A DNA stretch of 8,074 bases from Patescibacteria group bacterium (lineage in GTDB: Bacteria > Patescibacteriota > Minisyncoccia > UBA6257 > Colwellbacteraceae): assembly GCA_018826645.1 (NCBI GenBank), contig JAHJZF010000049.1:1-8074 (forward strand). Direction: 5' to 3'. The position numbers and the translations under genes are program-made. The notes beneath the pieces are model-generated. The model saw only the letters and a program-made list of their open reading frames with translations. It did no database searches and had not been told where the DNA came from. Below are positions 5,903 through 8,074 of the stretch, piece by piece (position 1 is the stretch's first letter; each line of letters begins with the position of its first letter).

Positions 5903-7240
5903 CTACTGCCCCTTTCCGGTCAAAACAATTTTTAGGGTTTTAAGAACAATCGCTAGATCAAGAACAAGAGAGCGTTTTTTGGCATAGAAAATATCATATT
6001 CTAGTTTTATGCGCGCATCTTTAACCGTGTCTCCATATTTGTAATTAATTTGAGCCCACCCCGTAAGGCCGGGTTTAACTAAGTGGCGCATATTATAATA
6101 AGGGATTTCCTTAGCCAGTGATTCTACAAACTCTGGGCGTTCTGGTCGGGGCCCCACGAAGCTCATATCGCCTTTCAAAATATTCCAAAACTGTGGAAGT
6201 TCATCAAGGCGTATCTTTCTCATAAATCCTCCGGTCTTAGTGATTCTGTTGTCGCCTACTTTAGCCCATGTTGGTCCAGCGATTTCAGCTGAACCATCGG
6301 GGTTTAGCGCCTCCATACTTCTAAATTTATAAATATAAAAAACTTTACCACTTTTACCGATTCGCTTTTGTCTAAAGATAACGGACCCCCTTGATTCGAG
6401 TTTGATAGCTGTTCCGAGAAGTATGTAGAAGATAAGGAAGAGAATGGTGCCGAAAAAACCAAGTATAGAATCAACAACCCTTTTACCAAATTCATAAACT
6501 CCCAAACTGACATTCTCCATGTTTTTAATAAACCAAGCATCGTCGGCAAGTCCCGGAGCCACTTTGTTAAAGATTTGTTCGTAAAAAGCGCTTAGTTCAA
6601 TTACGGCTACGTTGCTTGATAGAAGAGGAAAGAGGTTCCTAATAGAATGTGATCTTTGGTCCGGCTTTACGACCACTAAACGAATATCCTCTTCGCGTAT
6701 TTTTTCTGCTACTTCCTTAAAGTTGCTGGGTGGTTTATCAAATATGCCTCGATTGTTGTATTTAAGATGGGAATTATTTTTAAAGAAATTTACCAATTCT
6801 TTAACTTCGTTTCCACCTCCTAGAAAGAGTAGCCTTGTCTCAATGCTGTTGTGGAGAATTTTATAAAAGACGAATCTCCAGACAACTACAACTATGCCAT
6901 ATATAAAAGCAAAGATAACTAGATTGCGCCTAGGATATATTAAGCCGGGTGGGAATAAGTAGAAGGCCGAGATGCTTGTAATAAGTGCTATGAATATAGA
7001 TGCTCCCATAGCTCTTATTGCGTCTAGGTTTTGTCTAAAAAAACGTGTTTCGTAAAGATCGTTCCCATAGATCGACAGTATCCATAAAGGAAAGATGATA
7101 GAGAATGGTCGAAAATGAAGGTTCCAATTAACGAGCCAATCGCCCCCATATCTTATAAGAACAAGAATAAACAAAGACGCATAAAGTAACACCCAGTCGC
7201 CTAGAAGAAGAAAAAATTTTCTTAAAACGCTTTTATTCAT
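5903..7240 (-). CDS. Polyprenyl-phosphate glycosyl-1-phosphate transferase (WcaJ/WbaP-like sugar transferase)
   Basis: A 445-residue initiating enzyme of surface-glycan synthesis: it moves a sugar 1-phosphate from a UDP-sugar to undecaprenyl phosphate in the inner leaflet. The N-terminal half has four membrane segments (about 8-29, 45-60, 79-96, 107-126), then a Rossmann-like region starting LLFLGGGNEVKELV (137-150). The catalytic half begins with hydrophobic 258-278, followed by VIFRQKRIGKSGKVFYIYKF (287-306), KFRSM (305-309), RLDELPQFWNILKGDMS (344-360) with the expected Asp-Glu pair D346/E347, FVGPRPERPEF (361-371), KPGLTGWAQIN (389-399) and the closing EYDIFYAKKRSLVLDL (414-429). Length and domain order match WcaJ/WbaP-type enzymes rather than the short PglC type. 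The start codon lies inside the end of truB (8-nt overlap), so the two are probably co-transcribed. It faces the + glycan operon and likely provides its first step. The sugar (glucose, galactose or an N-acetyl derivative) cannot be told. Confidence 0.93.
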   Translation of the reverse strand: MNKSVLRKFFLLLGDWVLLYASLFILVLIRYGGDWLVNWNLHFRPFSIIFPLWILSIYGNDLYETRFFRQNLDAIRAMGASIFIALITSISAFYLFPPGLIYPRRNLVIFAFIYGIVVVVWRFVFYKILHNSIETRLLFLGGGNEVKELVNFFKNNSHLKYNNRGIFDKPPSNFKEVAEKIREEDIRLVVVKPDQRSHSIRNLFPLLSSNVAVIELSAFYEQIFNKVAPGLADDAWFIKNMENVSLGVYEFGKRVVDSILGFFGTILFLIFYILLGTAIKLESRGSVIFRQKRIGKSGKVFYIYKFRSMEALNPDGSAEIAGPTWAKVGDNRITKTGGFMRKIRLDELPQFWNILKGDMSFVGPRPERPEFVESLAKEIPYYNMRHLVKPGLTGWAQINYKYGDTVKDARIKLEYDIFYAKKRSLVLDLAIVLKTLKIVLTGKGQ

Positions 7241-7913
7241 TTGCCTTACTACTACTCTTTTCGAATTGCTTTTGCAAACCTTCTAACGTCACGCTGTCCA
7301 TAAGCCTATAATCGCCAACGCGCGTTCTTTTAAGTTTAACTAAATATCCTCCCACACCCAGTTCTTTTCCTATATCTTGGGCCAGAGAGCGGATATATGT
7401 TCCAGAAGATACGGTCGCTCTAATTTGGAGTTCGGGTGGATGATATTTAACTATTTCTAATTGGTCGATTCTCACCTTCCTTTTTTCAAGCTTGGGAATC
7501 AATCCCTTGCGAGCGAGTTTATAAGAGGGCACGCCTTTTATTTTTAATGCCGAATATATAGGTGGAGTTTGAGATATCTCTCCACGAAAGTTTGCTAAGA
7601 CCTGTTCAATCTTTTCTAAAGATATTGATTTAGCCGTTGGTTCGTTGGCGCTTTTTTGAATTTCTCCTTCAGGGTCGCCGGTGGTACTCGTCTTGCCAAG
7701 TTCAATAGTGGCCTCATATTCTTTTTCCGTATCCTTTAGTAGACTCCCTAATTTTTTAGTAGACTCCCTTCCAACACCTATTACCAGCACGCCAGTGGCG
7801 AACGGATCAAGCGTCCCGCCGTGCCCAACCTTTCTCTCTCCCGTGATTTTGCGCACTCGATTAACGACGTCGTGCGATGTAATCCCAGCGGATTTATTAA
7901 TGTTTAATATCAT
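7233..7913 (-). CDS. truB: tRNA pseudouridine(55) synthase TruB, short form without PUA domain
   Basis: A 226-residue TruB, which converts uridine 55 in the T loop of tRNAs to pseudouridine. The catalytic motif is complete: GHGGTLDPFATGVLVIGVGR (30-49) with catalytic aspartate D36. Also present are the N-terminal NKSAGITSHDVVNRVRKITG (6-25), KEYEATIELGKTSTTGDPEG (64-83), QTPPIYSALKIKG (115-127) and SSGTYIRSLAQDIG (169-182) followed by LKRTRVGDY (194-202). The protein stops soon after the catalytic core (E. coli TruB is 314 residues), so the C-terminal PUA RNA-binding domain is absent; short TruBs are common in several bacterial groups. ATG at 7913 places the first strand immediately; no Shine-Dalgarno is visible. 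The stop lies inside the next gene's start region. A 15-bp direct repeat within codons 49-63 is described separately. Identification is very secure. Confidence 0.97.
   Translation of the reverse strand: MILNINKSAGITSHDVVNRVRKITGERKVGHGGTLDPFATGVLVIGVGRESTKKLGSLLKDTEKEYEATIELGKTSTTGDPEGEIQKSANEPTAKSISLEKIEQVLANFRGEISQTPPIYSALKIKGVPSYKLARKGLIPKLEKRKVRIDQLEIVKYHPPELQIRATVSSGTYIRSLAQDIGKELGVGGYLVKLKRTRVGDYRLMDSVTLEGLQKQFEKSSSKANE
7735..7769 (+). repeat. 15-bp direct repeat inside truB, 20-bp period
   Basis: TTTAGTAGACTCCCT occurs at 7735-7749 and again at 7755-7769, separated by 5 nt. On the coding (-) strand the two copies are read in different frames because the 20-bp offset is not a multiple of three. 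The upstream copy gives R-E-S-T-K and the downstream one G-S-L-L-K. It lies in the segment between the catalytic loop and the KEY motif. Confidence 0.9.
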
Positions 7914-8074
7914 GGCGATTAATAACGGCTAGTGACTCTTTTAATGTCGGATCTTTGAAAAGAACAAGAGATGGCTGTTGATAGGACAGCAACCATATAA
8001 CTTCTCAAAGGTACTGCAATCAAACATAGAGGGATGCACCAATCCAAATGGAGTTACTTATATCGGGAATAACC
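7914..8074. other. Stretch upstream of truB with no recognised gene
   Basis: No known protein, tRNA or other RNA could be recognised here. Two short open frames exist. One on the - strand runs from ATG 8027 to TAA 7941 (28 codons, cysteine-rich, ending FFSKIRH, 27 nt before truB); its frame is open without a start up to a TAA at 8058-8060. One on the + strand is open from about 7946 to the right edge, with TTG 7978 the only start-like codon (LIGQQPYNFSKVL...). Neither has a ribosome site or a recognisable domain. A 5-bp hairpin GCTGT/ACAGC lies at 7974-7990. It could be simple 5' leader, the remnant of a gene, or the edge of a repeat. Confidence 0.4.
7994..8023 (-). promoter_or_regulatory. 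Weak sigma70-like promoter candidate upstream of truB
   Basis: On the - strand TTGATT (8018-8023) is followed, after 17 nt, by TTATAT (7995-8000); TATATG (7994-7999) with an 18-nt spacer is an alternative. Spacing is right and the boxes are fair, but in AT-rich DNA such pairs are frequent by chance. If real, it would give a leader of roughly 75-80 nt before truB and serve both truB and the sugar transferase. Confidence 0.25.

Noticed and set aside
5890..5933. Possible terminator between the convergent genes (TTCGCCGAA, later T5 run)
   Set aside because: TTCG/CGAA would leave a 1-nt loop, and no GC-rich stem directly precedes the T run at 5929-5933.
7974..7990. Hairpin GCTGT-N7-ACAGC as a terminator or regulatory element
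   Set aside because: Only a 5-bp stem with no T run or flanking conserved structure; expected by chance.
7971..8000. Nine-codon frame beginning ATG at 7971 on the + strand
   Set aside because: No ribosome binding site and too short to support as a gene.
1..8074. CRISPR array, tRNA/rRNA genes or insertion sequences
   Set aside because: No regularly spaced repeats, no tRNA T-loop consensus in the non-coding parts, and no transposase-like protein was seen.

Overview
The window is an AT-rich, tightly packed bacterial segment of nine protein genes with almost no intergenic DNA. Eight of the genes run end to end without internal stops, and the first is cut by the left edge. TGA is used as a true stop at 1555-1557 and 3016-3018, so the standard bacterial code applies. 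Short intergenic gaps, ATGA start/stop overlaps, few clear Shine-Dalgarno sequences, and a TruB that ends without the usual C-terminal PUA domain suggest a small-genome lineage such as Candidate Phyla Radiation/Patescibacteria (Parcubacteria-like). This assignment is inference from gene style only; no taxonomic marker search was possible.

Left and centre (2-5889, + strand): a surface-polysaccharide operon. In order it holds the C-terminal part of an extended SDR (nucleotide-sugar epimerase/dehydratase family), a family-2 glycosyltransferase, a GHMP kinase of the D-glycero-D-manno-heptose-7-phosphate kinase (HddA-like) type, a small HxGH nucleotidyltransferase of the RfaE C-domain/TagD type, a histidine-acid (phosphoglycerate-mutase-like) phosphatase, a multi-pass O-antigen ligase/polymerase (Wzy/WaaL-like) protein, and a second family-2 glycosyltransferase. 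The kinase, nucleotidyltransferase and phosphatase together look like the steps that turn a sugar 7-phosphate into a nucleotide-activated sugar. The phosphatase and nucleotidyltransferase are not the classes normally paired with an HddA-type kinase. This mixed cassette is the most interesting content of the window.

Right (5903-7913, - strand): truB (tRNA pseudouridine-55 synthase) overlaps by 8 nt a polyprenyl-phosphate glycosyl-1-phosphate transferase (WcaJ/WbaP-like), the enzyme class that starts lipid-linked glycan assembly. This pair converges on the + operon with a 13-nt gap and no visible terminator.

Far right (7914-8074): about 160 nt upstream of truB with no recognised gene. It contains a weak promoter-like pair and short, unconvincing open frames.

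Taken together, the initiating phosphosugar transferase, two glycosyltransferases, a precursor-activation cassette, an SDR and a polymerase/ligase describe much of an undecaprenyl-phosphate-linked polysaccharide pathway. No flippase (Wzx), chain-length regulator or sedoheptulose-7-phosphate isomerase (GmhA) is visible here; they may lie to the left of the window.
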